Shown in pieces: positions 41,301 to 48,228 of a stretch of 64,000 bases of DNA. The notes beneath the pieces are model-generated. The model did no database searches. It saw only the letters and a program-made list of their open reading frames with translations, and was not told where the DNA came from. How positions within the stretch are numbered: the first letter of the stretch is position 1; each line of letters starts with the position of its first letter. The translations under genes were made by a program, and so were the position numbers. The DNA is from Aplysia californica (Eukaryota; Mollusca; Gastropoda; Aplysiida; Aplysiidae): the NCBI RefSeq assembly GCF_000002075.1, contig NW_004797345.1, forward strand, positions 603,356 to 667,355, in the 5' to 3' direction.

Positions 41301-44300
41301 TCGATACTGGGTTCAACTTGATAGATTATCGATTGATGCCATTTTCTTCAAGTTTAACATGTCTTTTATCATCGCATACTTATAAACTGTACAAACACCA
41401 TCTATAAATTTGAAGTGTCTATTTCCATAGAAGTAACTCATTTTGCCAGCACACCTCACATATTACTTTACTTTCCTTTTCACAATAATAATATTCGAAA
41501 AGAGAAAGTTGGAAAAAGGGGAAAAACCCCTGTCAAAACAACCCTGGACAGCCGCAACATACCAAGCCATCTGTTAGACTCGATAACGGCAGGGACGAAT
41601 TGAGGGAAGCCGGCACAGAGCTCAGCTTCACGAACGTCTTGTTTTTTTGCTTATCCTCTTCTACAGTGGTCACCTTAACAGGTACCAGCAAGCCAGGGCG
41701 GAACATTTCATCTACGGGTTTCAGGTCCTGGAAAAAGTCAGGTTAAAATTTAATTTTAAAATATATAACCAGAGAGCAACTGTTGGTTATGCATAACCAT
41801 GCACATAAATGTCCCCTACGAGAAAAGAGAAACATTGACTTTATCTTGAATGTAGGATCTAATCTACAGATTTTAAATCTTGGAGTGTGTTTACAAGGGC
41901 AAACCATGCATAACAGAGCTTGAATGCAAAGCAGAACACATCTCAATTGAATAGAACATCATTTTACATTTGAAACAGGTGCATAAAAATTCAGTTTTAT
42001 CAAATAACATTTAACTGAGGTCCATAATCAAAATCAGACTAAAGAGAAAGAGTCAAAAGGACATACGAGTATTGGGAAAAGGAAGAGAAACTACCTGGAT
42101 CAGCGACGGCTTCTGAAAAGGACCAGATTGATGATTGAACCAATAGGACATGCTAACATTCAATAATAACAATAACCCCCCCCCCCAAACAAACAACAAA
42201 AAAACCACAACCAAAAAAAATGAAACCAAAGAGAAAAATATAAAACTTTGTACAAGCACAAGAGAAAGAGGGAGGGAGAGAGAGATAAAGAGAGGGAAAG
42301 TCGGCTTCATGGCCTGCTTCCTCAGCTCCTGAATCTCCCGATAGTCAGACAGATGAGAGTAAGGCAGAAACGCCATTTCCTTCCCTGAGTGAAGAGACAG
42401 TCGATACCCATTTTCCTCCTGACTCACAATTCTAGCACTGACAATCTGAAATTGAAAGTTTTGAAAGAATAAGAATTTCATGTGCCTCTTTTTTTGTNNN
42501 NNNNNNNNNNNNNNNNNNNNNNNNNNNNNNNNNNNNNNNNNNNNNNNNNNNNNNNNNNNNNNNNNNNNNNNNNNNNNNNNNNNNNNNNNNNNNNNNNAAA
42601 AGCTAGAAAAATAAAAAGCCTTAAATACAATAACTTTGAAAAAATAAATTCAACATTTCAAACCTCACCTCAGATATCTCTGGTTCAGCAGACTGGGCCA
42701 ATTTCTGCAACTGCTGAGTGTAGGCTGGGGATATTTCAGTAATGGGCAGAGTGGCCAAACGGTTGCCAGGCAGCGAAACAGACACATGATACTCATGAGC
42801 TTCTCGCACACATCCCAAGACACACAACTCTGTGGTGAGACACTGAAATAAAAGAGAGTCCATTACTCAGTTGTACATACTTTTTTTGTGTGCATATAGT
42901 AGCATATCGACACCACAAAAGAGATCAGGTTGTGGAGGAAAATTTAAAAAGAGACAAATGACAAAGGGAGGACCTACCACTGAAACTCTCCAACCACCCA
43001 CTGTTGTAAGTGTAAGAATATATATCTGTTGGTGCCGTAAAATACAAACACACTCAGTGTTTAACCTATTCATGTGGCAGCTCTTTATGCAATACATACT
43101 AAATTACAGTGTTACAAGCACACCCCCCCCCCCTTCCAAAAACCCTGATTTACAAGACAACAGTAAACTCACTGTGATTTTAAACTATTCATAGCATGCT
43201 GACTATTTTTATTGAGGAATTGCAGACCTCAGCAATGATTTTAGAACTACCAAGAGTTGATCTGTTTCTTCTCGTTACATAGCTGAAACATATTACTACT
43301 GATAGAAATTACAGCGCTAGTGTGAAGTTCTTATTGTGTAGGAAGTTCAAAGGCAGCAATTGGTACTTTTCAAACACATAATATAATAAAAAAAACTACT
43401 TTTCATTAAAATAAACTCAAGCTATTTTTGTGTTTGGGGAAAGGGGGAAATGCCCATGTTTATAAATGGTGGGTCAATAATCACTTACTTGGTGCAGTGG
43501 GACACCAACATGGCCTTCTGAGCTCCTTTTTTTAACTTTCTTCAGAGGTAAGGACACAGTGGTCAATTCACTATCACTCCGCTTTCTTTTTATTGCCTTC
43601 TGCTGCTTGTTGGCATTCTGAAATGCAATGAAACGAAAGGAATATTGAGAAGAAAAAAAAAATCAATTTACTGATGGAACGTGGAACTGATACCAGAAAC
43701 TGTCCAGCAACAATGACCAAGAAACAAAAAGCCTCCTGTGATGATATCACAATATGAGCCACTGATGCGCTTCAAATTGTCTGCACAAATGACTCCCGTG
43801 CAAAATCATAATCTTACAACTGTCATTAATCTATTAAGATCCATACAGAATGCAGACTCAGAAAAATCGTGACATTTTCATAGAAAGGAAGACACCCCCC
43901 CCCCCCTAAACAAGAACGAAAAACCGGATGTGGAGTAAAAAGGCAGAACTCGTTCAAGATTTTGAGAGGGACATGACCATAACCGAAAAAATTAACTTTA
44001 GACTCAGAAGATTACAGCTAGTGTAAGAGGAAAGTCAAGACCAGTCTCCAATTATATGAAAAGACCAAGAAAAGAAGGCTAAATACAAAATACTTGAAGA
44101 GGCATATGACATTATAACAAAGCGCAGAGCTTCAATTCTTTTCTTGAATCCGCTGCAACTGACATTTTTCACCATGTAATAGCCTAATTAGCCGCAAAAG
44201 CTTCCTCGAAGGATATATTTATTAATTTAAAATTGTCCTAGAAGGCCACTCATTGTTGAGGAGAAAAGTGGTTGTCTCAGAAGACAGTTGGACGTCTTGA

Positions 44301-46848
44301 ACAATGTCACTATAATAATGAAGAAAAATGCAGGGGTGGGGATGGGAGATTGTGTTTGTGTGAGAGAGAAAGTGGGAAGTGGTCATTTGTACAGGTGACC
44401 GTCATGGGCAGATGGCTGTTAGAGCAGGTTTGACTCTTGTAAAATTGAATGTAGGCAATTACAGCAAAACACAATACAGTCCAACCCTTCGTCCTCGTCG
44501 GGGGAGGTGGAAACAGGATAAAGTAGGGGATAGCTGGGTCCGGGTGAAGTACGGTGTGACTTTATGTCACTGAGGCGTTACGCTAGCCGTGAAGGCCGTC
44601 CCGGGTCACTCTGAAACGTTGCTGGCTAAAGGGGCTCTGGTGAAACCGTGACTGGCCTAGCACGCCGACGGCGGATAATTACTGCTACAAAACAATTAAA
44701 GGAGAAAACACGGACAGAAACAAAGGCAGAATAACATGCTGGTGGAAGGATGAAACCAAAGAAGCAATTAGAATGAAAAAGAAGAAATTCAAGAAATGCC
44801 ATAAGTCAAAGATCGAAGAAGACTATATAGAAAACAGGAAAGCGAGAAGAGAGACCAAAAGAATCATCAAAACTGCTAAAGAAAAAGCAAGGAAAATATA
44901 TGGCGAGAAACTGACCAAAATCTGCAAGGAAAGCCCCGGACAATTTTATAAAAGTGTGAAGAGCATGCGGGTAAGGAAAGAACCATACAACCCGACATGC
45001 ATTATAAACGACAAAGAGGGAAATGCCATTCTCGGCAAACATGCAATTAAGAAAAGATGGGAAAATTACTTCCAAGAACTTCTCAACCCAGACGTTTGCC
45101 ACGGACAACAAGAAGAGTTCCAACCATCATACGGAGATCAAACAGAACCACCAATACTTCCCAGTGAAGGCATTCAAGACCAGCCCCAGGACCAGATGAC
45201 ATCATAGTGGAAGCCATAAGAGCTTGTGGAAACACCGGTATACTGTGGCTGAGGCGAATTTTCAACAGAGCCTGGGAGCAAAGAAAATGCCCAGAAGACT
45301 GGCAGAAAGCCATAGTGGTACCATTATGGGAAAAAAAGGGCAACAAACGCGACTGCACAACATACAGAGGCATCTCATTGTTAAGCCACTCAGATAAAAT
45401 ATATGCAAAGATACTAGAGCAGTGCATAAGACCTATTGTAGAGATAAATCCGAGCAAAGCTCAGTTTGGATTCCAAAAGGGAAGAGGATGCACAAATGCT
45501 GTATTCACATTACGATAGAATGCGAGAAAACAATCGAACACAACAAAGAATCCACCACTGTCTTTATAGACCAGGAGAAGGCGTTTGACACAGTAAACCA
45601 TGCAAAACTCTGGAAGACACTCAAAAAGTATGGCGTCAGAGGACAAATGTTAGATAATGTCAGAGCTCTATATACCAACAGCAGAAGCTCAGAAGAACGA
45701 AGGAAGGCAATACAGACAGGTTCAAAGTAAGGTCTGGAGTACGACAGGGATGCGTTTTATCTCCCCTCCTGTTTATAATACCAAAGTCCAAAAAGCCTAA
45801 ATGAATTTATGTTCGCAGACGACCAATGTCTTATTCATCATGACCAACAAAGCCTCCAAAATCACACTACCGAACTCAACAACACCTGTGAGAAATTCAA
45901 CATTACAATAAGCACATCAAAAACAGAAGTTATGAAAGTGAGCCGAAACCATAGTCCCCTGAATATCCATGTCAATAGTAAACAACTGAAAATGGTGAAG
46001 GAGTCTAAATATCTTGGTAGCACTTTTTCTGAAAACGGGTCAATAGACAGAAAATAGAAATGCGAATTCAAAAAGCCAACGCTGTCACCTACCAGCTCGC
46101 ACCCCCCCTATCTCATCTAAAACATCTCCATTGACACAAAGAGACAGCACCTCACTATTCATACCAACATTATGTTATCAGTGCAAGACCTGGACTTTAA
46201 GCAAAATTACAGCATGCGAAATGAAATGTCTCTGCAAAACCCTTAACATCACCAGACGAGACAGGCAGAGAAATGAAGAAGTAAGAGCAGCTAACGGCAC
46301 TGAGTCCTGCCTGTATTACATAGAAAGACAGAGGATAAAATGGTTTGGCCACCTGTTACGCATGTCACCTGACCAGCCAGCCTCGAGAGCCTACAACACC
46401 AAGCACTCAACCTATAAAGGAAGATTAAGGCCATGCAAAAGGTGGATCGAAGGTGTCAAAGAAACCCTAAGAAAACATTACATCACAGCTGAAAGAGCTG
46501 CGGAGCTGGCCTACCATAGAAAACTGCATCTCCCCGACGCTTAACGGCAACAGAGGATGAAAAAATAAAAGTAGTGCCTATACATAGTCAAGTCTTAAAA
46601 ACGGCATCATATTATGATCTTACTGATCAAGTTTGACCTTTGCCATCCGGCATACTTTCAACAGGCCCCCATATTCTCATTCCAAACCACTGTCACTATT
46701 AACTATTATGATGAAGGATCAATATTATTTTGAGATTGTTCACCTTTTTAACAGGCAACTCTTCATTCTCATCTCCTTTGCCTTCATCCTCTTGTGGCTT
46801 CTGTTTACGCGCACCACCACGAGGGAAATCTTCTTCCGCCTTCCACAT
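8756..46848 (-). CDS. PDCD11: PDCD11 / RRP5 homolog, rRNA biogenesis protein (38 coding exons)
   Basis: RRP5 is a nucleolar RNA-binding protein needed for pre-rRNA cleavages at A0-A2 and A3, and so for both ribosomal subunits. Thirty-eight exons on the minus strand, each with GT/AG borders and consistent phase, join into 1690 residues from MWKAEEDFPRGG to VELMDS and a TAG stop (8756-8758). Order: basic/acidic N-terminus (1-78), thirteen S1 repeats (about 79-1270), a lysine/glutamate-rich linker (about 1270-1416) and a HAT/TPR-like array (1417-1690). Family hallmarks visible include the N-terminal FPRGG, HLADVPIKRPEKKFD and TISFREEQEKLNVW. Human PDCD11 is 1871 residues; most of the shortfall is one missing S1 repeat and a shorter linker. 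The upstream neighbour, divergent, is ATP5MK. Exon coordinates are given in the block entries that follow. Annotation was by eye, so single splice borders could shift. Confidence 0.93.
9258..9771. mobile_element. TTAA-flanked piggyBac-like MITE
   Basis: TTAA at 9254-9257 and 9772-9775 bracket 514 bp. The outer ends are related in inverted orientation: ACACACAGAAGA on the left versus CCCACTGAAGA read inward from the right. It lies in the last intron of PDCD11, between exons 37 and 38. There is no coding remnant. The end match is short, so confidence is moderate. Confidence 0.45.
11026..11200 (-). repeat. tRNA-like SINE family C, copy in PDCD11 intron
   Basis: On the minus strand it has an A-box-like GTTATGATCAGACCTTGCA and a B-box-like GGGTTTGATTCCTGG, followed by a body containing CCCACTCAGC, as in the copy near 18480. 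It lies in the intron between exons 35 and 36. Confidence 0.5.
11320..11850 (-). repeat. Minisatellite containing copies of the exon 35 donor site
   Basis: Units of about 45-49 bp share the core AAAACCAATCTCACCTC followed by TGTGACAATAACGTTAACG and GACATC. Unit cores start near 11324, 11374, 11417, 11463, 11696, 11740, 11792 and 11838. The last core overlaps the real donor of exon 35 (GAG then GTGAGATTGG on the minus strand). About 190 bp of unrelated sequence (about 11500-11690) interrupts the array. Confidence 0.8.
12370..12505 (-). repeat. Local duplication spanning the exon 34 donor
   Basis: The exon 34 border (minus strand CTTTCAG then GTAAGACAC, followed by GATCAATACTG) has a diverged copy about 100 bp into the intron, near 12373-12413: GTCTTTCAG then GTTACCGTAGG, then GATCAATACC. 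Both keep the exon-end CTTTCAG and the GATCAATAC word. Confidence 0.55.
13030..13545 (+). repeat. tRNA-derived SINE family A, near full-length copy
   Basis: The tRNA-like head has A-box GGTTTAGAGGCTACAGTG and B-box GTTCGGATCC, followed by the body (TTTTCTTCTCTAAAATT, CACACCCCTGATCTTATGG) and the tail CATATGACCGTATGCAGTTA with GCGCCATAAAACACTT, ending in an A-rich run. It matches the copy at 50901-51428. It sits in the PDCD11 intron between exons 33 and 34. Confidence 0.75.
13700..15070 (-). CDS. PDCD11: PDCD11 exons 31-33: charged linker
   Basis: Coding exons: 14830-15070, 14309-14446, 13700-13765 (residues 1268-1416). This is low-complexity, highly charged sequence: KKRKRKS, KKQRRLKKKMKKRRAQ, EVEEEENTS, then RLSLPGFSWDGQL and a DDDDDD run, ending SRKKKKREEEKLIQE. 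It corresponds to the variable region of PDCD11 between the S1 array and the HAT array. LPGFSWD is the one conserved motif (human LSSGFAWN). The basic clusters are probable nuclear/nucleolar targeting signals. Confidence 0.88.
13886..13926. repeat. (GA)n microsatellite
   Basis: GA-rich tract in the intron between exons 32 and 33. Further GA/GGGA-rich purine tracts follow at about 13967-14030 and 14128-14174. The open frames on both strands here are low-complexity artefacts. Confidence 0.85.
14539..14755. repeat. Two-copy tandem duplication (about 110 bp)
   Basis: GTTTACAGCACCATTCCCAC, ACAATCAAAAGTC and the ACTCAATCA end recur in the same order about 110 bp apart. The copies are slightly diverged. 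It lies in the PDCD11 intron between exons 31 and 32. Confidence 0.75.
15550..19638 (-). CDS. PDCD11: PDCD11 exons 27-30: S1 repeats 12-13
   Basis: Coding exons: 19576-19638, 17644-17728, 16384-16567, 15550-15760 (residues 1088-1267). Exon 27 gives SYLPVTKVKSSRTLLECTLK, equal to the KYLPISHPRFVRTIPELSV segment of human. Exons 28-29 form repeat 12 (LAIGDLVWVFVIKVSGHKVW). Exon 30 forms repeat 13 (LEVGQNVTAQISSMKTDTCL, ending MATLSLLEDS). The next exon starts directly in the charged linker, so the S1 repeat that human PDCD11 has at about 1335-1407 is not found here. Confidence 0.87.
16630..16825 (-). repeat. tRNA-like SINE family C, copy
   Basis: On the minus strand the head reads GTAATGGTTAGACTC (A box) and GATGAGTTCAGTTCCCACC (B box). 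The body ends with the AATTGTGTTGATGGGGG tail, also present near 18411. It lies in the PDCD11 intron between exons 28 and 29. Confidence 0.6.
17099..17300 (-). repeat. SINE-like family B, copy 1
   Basis: Begins TTTTAGTAAGAGTTTTA, then GCACTTGCAACACAATAAGG and GTTACAAGAGAGTAACAAAC, ending near CCAGAGCACCTGCCAACC. Copies lie at 17853-18040 and 34559-34738. Its TTGCAAC/ATAAGGTCATAT end resembles the family A SINE tail. Confidence 0.7.
17369..17643 (-). repeat. Degenerate repeat with multiple GTAAGTTA donor-like copies
   Basis: The word AACTTAC (GTAAGTT on the minus strand) followed by a CAAGTGACTA-like word recurs at 17372-17378, 17406-17412, 17604-17610 and at the real exon 28 donor (17639-17643). 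The intervening spacers are poorly conserved. Confidence 0.5.
17853..18040 (-). repeat. SINE-like family B, copy 2
   Basis: Diverged copy of the element at 17099-17300 (TTTTAGTAAGAGTTTTTACG, AGAGAGTAACATGAG, CCAACCACCCATGCC), in the next upstream PDCD11 intron. Confidence 0.65.
18410..18560 (-). repeat. SINE family C, partial copy
   Basis: Shares CCCCCATCAACACAAT with 16630-16825, and CCCAGGAGATAGATGGGA with the copies at 4405-4612 and 11026-11200. The tRNA-like head is not clear. Confidence 0.5.
20155..20316. repeat. (GA)n microsatellite abutting the exon 26 donor
   Basis: About 160 bp of nearly pure GA with some GGGA. It ends within a few bases of the PDCD11 exon 26 donor (GTTTGT on the minus strand at 20318-20323). 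On the transcript strand it is a long (CU)n tract just downstream of the 5' splice site. Confidence 0.9.
20324..25145 (-). CDS. PDCD11: PDCD11 exons 22-26: S1 repeats 10-11
   Basis: Coding exons: 25032-25145, 24402-24469, 24063-24194, 23243-23336, 20324-20406 (residues 924-1087). Exon 22 reads LLVNPEFLLLGLRGHGAGK and exon 23 HMNDVEANPMYKVG, equal to the SHLNDTFRFDSEKLQVG region of human. Exon 24 has an acidic/basic patch (KAKEEEELRKRKQAIHQIKP) before repeat 11. Exons 25-26 read LNIAAGNLHGRVHISEAADD and HPEQMIKVRVIGLRDVKSQ (human KLKVGKTVTARVIGGRDMKT). The intron before exon 26 is nearly 3 kb and contains a 1.2 kb inverted-repeat element; the donor of exon 26 abuts a (GA)n tract. The intron after exon 24 carries a decoy-donor repeat. 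Confidence 0.88.
20580..21811. mobile_element. 1.2 kb DNA-transposon-like element with short terminal inverted repeats
   Basis: CATACCTGCCAAC at 20580-20592 is matched in inverted orientation by GTTGGCAGGTATG at 21799-21811. The flanks share CAAAAG on both sides, a possible target duplication. Near both ends there are repeated related words (CTGTAGTTG on the left; TCGGTGG and TACCGAT on the right). A 90-codon minus-strand frame (21736-21464) lies inside, without a recognisable domain. It sits in the intron between exons 25 and 26 of PDCD11. The superfamily is not assigned. Confidence 0.55.
23761..24062 (-). repeat. Degenerate tandem repeat with copies of the exon 24 donor site
   Basis: CACTTACTTTGCTTGCAT at 23763, CTTACTTTGCATCAGCC at 23812, CACTTACTTCGCTTTCACC at 24006 and the real junction CACTTACTTTGCTTCCAT at 24056 share the exon end plus the donor. 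On the minus strand the first decoy reads GCAAGCAAA then GTAAGTGTT, and the true site GGAAGCAAA then GTAAGTGTT. A related TTTCACCAAGGCAAC unit lies at about 23970. Confidence 0.75.
24830..24945 (+). repeat. SINE family C, 3' fragment
   Basis: AGGGTCGAAGTAGCC followed by a short spacer and TTATGTTGG matches the end of the 4405-4612 copy (AGGGTCGAAGCAGCC ... GTGTTGG). It is 5'-truncated. Confidence 0.45.
26071..30823 (-). CDS. PDCD11: PDCD11 exons 17-21: S1 repeats 8-9
   Basis: Coding exons: 30749-30823, 29987-30082, 27836-28055, 26872-27006, 26071-26207 (residues 703-923). Exons 17-19 encode LLENFADLKSGQLLPAVIQN then HEDYGIFLELAAGHTGLCP, matching human FSEIHPGMLLIGFVKSI and KDYGVFIQFPSGLSGLAP. 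Exon 19 continues into the long helical insert LTLLKNYLKSREDTLDLLF typical of this position. Exons 20-21 form the ninth repeat (VKLGDVVQVTVSSVFKKGVL). For exon 17 I chose the acceptor at 30823/30824 over the one 30 bp downstream because the extra residues, IMTMKECFLQ, align with the family. Confidence 0.88.
26280..26410 (+). repeat. tRNA-like SINE head
   Basis: A-box-like TGGTGTAGCAGTTAGGTG and B-box-like GAGTACGATTCCAGC lie at tRNA-like spacing, followed by GTATCTCAGTCTTTCTGCAA. It lies in the PDCD11 intron between exons 20 and 21. Confidence 0.5.
27231..27717 (-). repeat. tRNA-derived SINE family A, full-length copy
   Basis: Minus-strand copy. The T-run and GGCGCTTGCAACTACATAAG tail are at the left. 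The body carries GGGGGCCGAAGCATACTC and GATCAGGGGTGCAGCTG. The tRNA-like head at the right (about 27640-27717) reads on the minus strand GTGGCCTAGAGGTTAAGGTG then GGGTTCAAATCCGG. It lies in the intron between exons 19 and 20. Confidence 0.8.
28376..29015. mobile_element. MITE with GGGTGAGGCCACAT terminal inverted repeats
   Basis: GGGTGAGGCCACATAA near 28380 is matched in inverted orientation by TAATGTGGCCTCACCC ending near 29012. The 640 bp between them lack coding potential and contain several short GCTAGC and AAGCAG inverted words. It lies in the large intron between exons 18 and 19. Confidence 0.55.
31346..36726 (-). CDS. PDCD11: PDCD11 exons 10-16: S1 repeats 4-7
   Basis: Coding exons: 36602-36726, 35810-35870, 33923-34069, 33439-33618, 32776-32910, 31962-32027, 31346-31537 (residues 401-702). 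Exon 12 holds the best-conserved stretch of the family, PGMHLADVPIKRPEKKFD, followed in exon 13 by KSLVKAKHPIITDY (human KTLIESKLPVITCY). Exon 14 ends FYVGQVIRCRVVFCDAEQKK. Exon 16 contains MAFLPYSHLSDY and ends at a weak donor, GTATCC. That border is supported because the next exon resumes the family alignment in frame (RRKQP then IMTMKECFLQ). Confidence 0.88.
33068..33402. repeat. Two-copy tandem duplication (about 168 bp)
   Basis: TTGTGAAATGCATAAAAATG, AAAGTCTTTACAAATAGAAG and AATGTTAACTTTTGGTTTAA recur in the same order one unit apart. Identity is high, so the duplication is recent. It lies in the intron between exons 13 and 14. Confidence 0.85.
34559..34738 (-). repeat. SINE-like family B, copy 3
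   Basis: AGTTTTACGGCACTTGCAAC, then ACAATAAGGTCATATAAGTG and GTTACAAGAGAGTAACAAAC, ending CGCCAACCACCCAC. It is very close to the 17099-17300 copy. It lies in the intron between exons 11 and 12. Confidence 0.75.
36185..36497 (+). repeat. SINE with TTA-repeat tail
   Basis: A B-box GTGGGTTTGAATCCCGT is followed by GTTGTGTCCTTGGGAAAGGC and ACTTTACACGAATTTTCC, a core motif common in invertebrate SINEs. The end reads GCGCTATACAAATGCTATCT and then (ATT)n. The A-box half of the head is degraded or missing. It lies in the intron between exons 10 and 11. Confidence 0.7.
37366..41727 (-). CDS. PDCD11: PDCD11 exons 4-9: S1 repeats 2-4
   Basis: Coding exons: 41563-41727, 40675-40798, 40143-40270, 39563-39628, 37992-38093, 37366-37572 (residues 137-400). 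Exon 4 has FRPGLLVPVKV and VKLSS, the linker seen in human as FSPGMLVRCVV and VKLSL. Exon 5 has GSVSSVEDHGYRVDLG, nearly identical to human GTVSSLEDHGYLVDIG. Exons 7-9 form the next repeat (LPGMRVKAVIEK ... VDARVLYVHPVTKVLQLT), and exon 9 begins another (LRVGNILEAKVLRLDKKKG). The intron between exons 7 and 8 carries a TA-flanked MITE, and that between 8 and 9 carries a degenerate tandem repeat. Confidence 0.9.
37625..37860. repeat. Degenerate tandem repeat, about 80-90 bp units
   Basis: Three units share a TTTATAGTTTTAAATCATTA-like core, a CCATATTCC-like segment and GTGAAAAATGAGCACAAATA. It lies in the intron between exons 8 and 9. Confidence 0.65.
38714..39477. mobile_element. Tc1/mariner-pogo-like MITE with TA target duplication
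   Basis: TA then CAGTGGGTGTCGCATTCAAC at the left, and CTCGTTGAATGCAACACTCA, CTG then TA at the right, form about 27 bp terminal inverted repeats. Further AACGAG-containing words recur just inside both ends (GTCGGCTCCAACGAGG; GTCGGATCCAACGAGG). A TA duplication and CAGTG start with CAACGAG blocks are typical of pogo/Tigger-type elements. No transposase frame remains in the 764 bp. It lies in the intron between exons 7 and 8. Confidence 0.75.
39783..39893. repeat. Two-copy tandem duplication (about 56 bp)
   Basis: TTTAGTTAATGAAGGCACAT, ATTATTGATTTGGA and CAACATATGACTAT occur twice in a row with one base difference (GGAGC versus GGAAC). Confidence 0.85.
41228..41465. repeat. Inverted repeat, about 240 bp
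   Basis: TGCTGACAAAATGAGTTACT (near 41248) is matched in inverted orientation by AGTAACTCATTTTGCCAGCA (near 41435), flanking about 165 bp of non-coding sequence just downstream of the exon 4 donor. It may be a MITE; no target duplication is clear. Confidence 0.5.
42221..42497 (-). pseudogene. Chimeric duplicate of PDCD11 exon 16 abutting an assembly gap
   Basis: 42301-42497 reads identically to 31393-31589, which covers most of exon 16, its acceptor and upstream intron. 42221-42300 is nearly identical to 33713-33790, from the intron between exons 12 and 13. The two are joined abruptly at 42300/42301, and the block runs straight into the 100-N gap. The exon copy lacks its 3' end and donor, and would repeat an S1 segment out of order. 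The identity and the gap favour an assembly error over a real duplication. Confidence 0.75.
42498..42597. other. Assembly gap (100 N)
   Basis: Exactly 100 undetermined bases, a placeholder length. It lies in the intron between PDCD11 exons 3 and 4. Confidence 0.98.
42669..46848 (-). CDS. PDCD11: PDCD11 exons 1-3: N-terminus and S1 repeat 1
   Basis: Coding exons: 46744-46848, 43489-43617, 42669-42842. Exon 1 encodes residues 1-35 and carries the FPRGG motif seen near the start of animal PDCD11. Its acceptor (TTCTTTTCAG, minus strand) lies 23 bp upstream of the ATG, so a non-coding exon must precede it. Exon 2 (36-78) is lysine/arginine-rich (AIKRKRSD, KKVKKRS), a likely nucleolar localisation stretch. 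Exon 3 (79-136) is the first S1 repeat: LGCVREAHEYHVSVSLPG then ITEISPAYTQQL, close to the human LGCVKEVNELELVISLPN and TEICDAYTKKL. The intron between exons 1 and 2 holds an antisense LINE. Confidence 0.9.
44640..46600 (+). mobile_element. 5'-truncated, decayed LINE (non-LTR retrotransposon) with reverse transcriptase
   Basis: Plus-strand coding fragments at 44773-45206, 45207-45513, 45520-45730, 45809-46055 and 46131-46544, in several frames, give recognisable reverse-transcriptase pieces: YRGISLLSHSDKIYAKILEQ, QFGFQKGRGCTNAVF, FIDQEKAFDTVNHAKLW (motif A), GVRQGCVLSPLLF near 45740 (motif B), FADDQ (motif C), KTEVMKV and KYLGSTFSENGS. The C-terminal RQRIKWFGHLLRMSPDQPAS is typical of RTE/I-like LINEs. 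About four to five frame breaks and a short deletion before FADD show it is dead. No endonuclease domain is seen, so it is 5'-truncated. It lies antisense in the first coding intron of PDCD11. Clade assignment is uncertain. Confidence 0.85.
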
Positions 46849-47279
46849 TTTGTGTTTGGCTAGACTAGAACCTGAAAAGAAAGTACAAGCTTGAAAGAAA
46901 TTCAAACATGATATTATTCATGAGTACACTGTAGCTTTTTTAAAGGAAGAATGAAAAAGCAGTTCATTTTCAGTAAATAAACACCACACTGTCATTACTA
47001 TTACTTTTAGGATACTTCTGTATGCTGTGTCCAGGTCAATGGTCAATACGACGACAACAAATTGAAACAATGAATGTTAACAGTTGCATCATCACCCCAT
47101 TCAATACATAGGCCTTAGACTTGCCTTAGAAGTATAATGCCATGAACATACATACACACTTAGAAGACAAGTTGTATTCATTTCAACCAGTCACTGACAC
47201 CTCATTATAGAGTTCTATAACTTTGTCTTAAGTTACAATAAAGTAAACTATGTCAGAGTCATGAATGGTCAAGACAATA

Positions 47280-47735
47280 TAATGTGAGGCAGCTTGGTGA
47301 AATCAGGTGCTCGTCAAAATACAGCAGAAATTGGAGAAACAGATTTTCCAATTAGTCTGTTTTATCAAATTTTTATTTTTTGGCTCAACGTCTTTTAAGT
47401 AGTTTTAAGTCCATATTTATAAAAACACGAATCATACTGAAATACATTGATTAAAAGCACACAAAAATGTAATTTTTCTGTTTTCAAGGACTCTTTAACT
47501 ATTGGAGTCACCAAACTTTGGTGGCCATTTTCTCGCTAATTTCACCACTGAAATCAAGCGACCTCACATTCTTCAATCACAAACTTGAGTTCTATTTAAG
47601 ATAGATAGATGGATATATTTATTTCATCTGAAGCATGGCATTCACATAAAAATCAGCTTTTAGTAATACCAATAACCCCATATATATGCCCAAAATTTGA
47701 CGAGCGCCCGATTCCACCGCGCCATGACACACATG
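47280..47735. mobile_element. MITE family M1, copy 1
   Basis: Ends AATGTGAGGCAGCTTGGTGA with AATCAGGTGCTCGTCAAAA at the left and TTTGACGAGCGCCCGATTCC with ACCGCGCCATGACACACAT at the right form inverted repeats of about 35 bp. Internal words (CACCAAACTTTGGTGGCCAT, AGTTCTATTTAAG) recur in the copy at 62861-63228. Confidence 0.75.
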
Positions 47736-48228
47736 TAAATTAATAATTCATATTACATTACAATTTGAAATGTCACAAAAAAAACCCAGCAGTGTTGACA
47801 GCCAGACAGTGACAATGGAATATTATTTTCTATAGTATAGCGATCTGTCAAATTCATATCCAAAACGATTTTTTTTTTTGGTCAGGCGTTGAAAACCTGA
47901 ACGGGAGCAATACAATTACTCTACTACAAACTGAAAAAAAACCCCAAAACAAATGGAGTGAGTATTCTCACCCGGACTCCATACTATTTTCACCCGCGTT
48001 TTTCATTTCCACCTTTTTTATATTGTTTAGGTTTTGAGAGTCTATCACAGAAATTATGACATGTTGGGATTCAACACTGATCATCTGTCATAGATCTAGA
48101 TTCTAGATCTCTCCTGCCCTTTTTAACTCCCAATGGAGCTTTAGCGAAGCCTTTCCTGTGCATCCTTTTCTAGAGCTAGCTGTTTCCATGTCTAGATTCT
48201 GGATCTAGCTCACAAGAAACGGAGTATA

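Noticed and set aside
42301-42481. Apparent duplicated S1 exon of PDCD11
   Set aside because: Identical to exon 16, lacks a donor, is out of order in the protein and touches an assembly gap; treated as an assembly artefact.
46849-46905. Upstream in-frame methionine for PDCD11 at 46905
   Set aside because: A strong splice acceptor lies between it and the ATG at 46848, and the family N-terminus starts at the latter.
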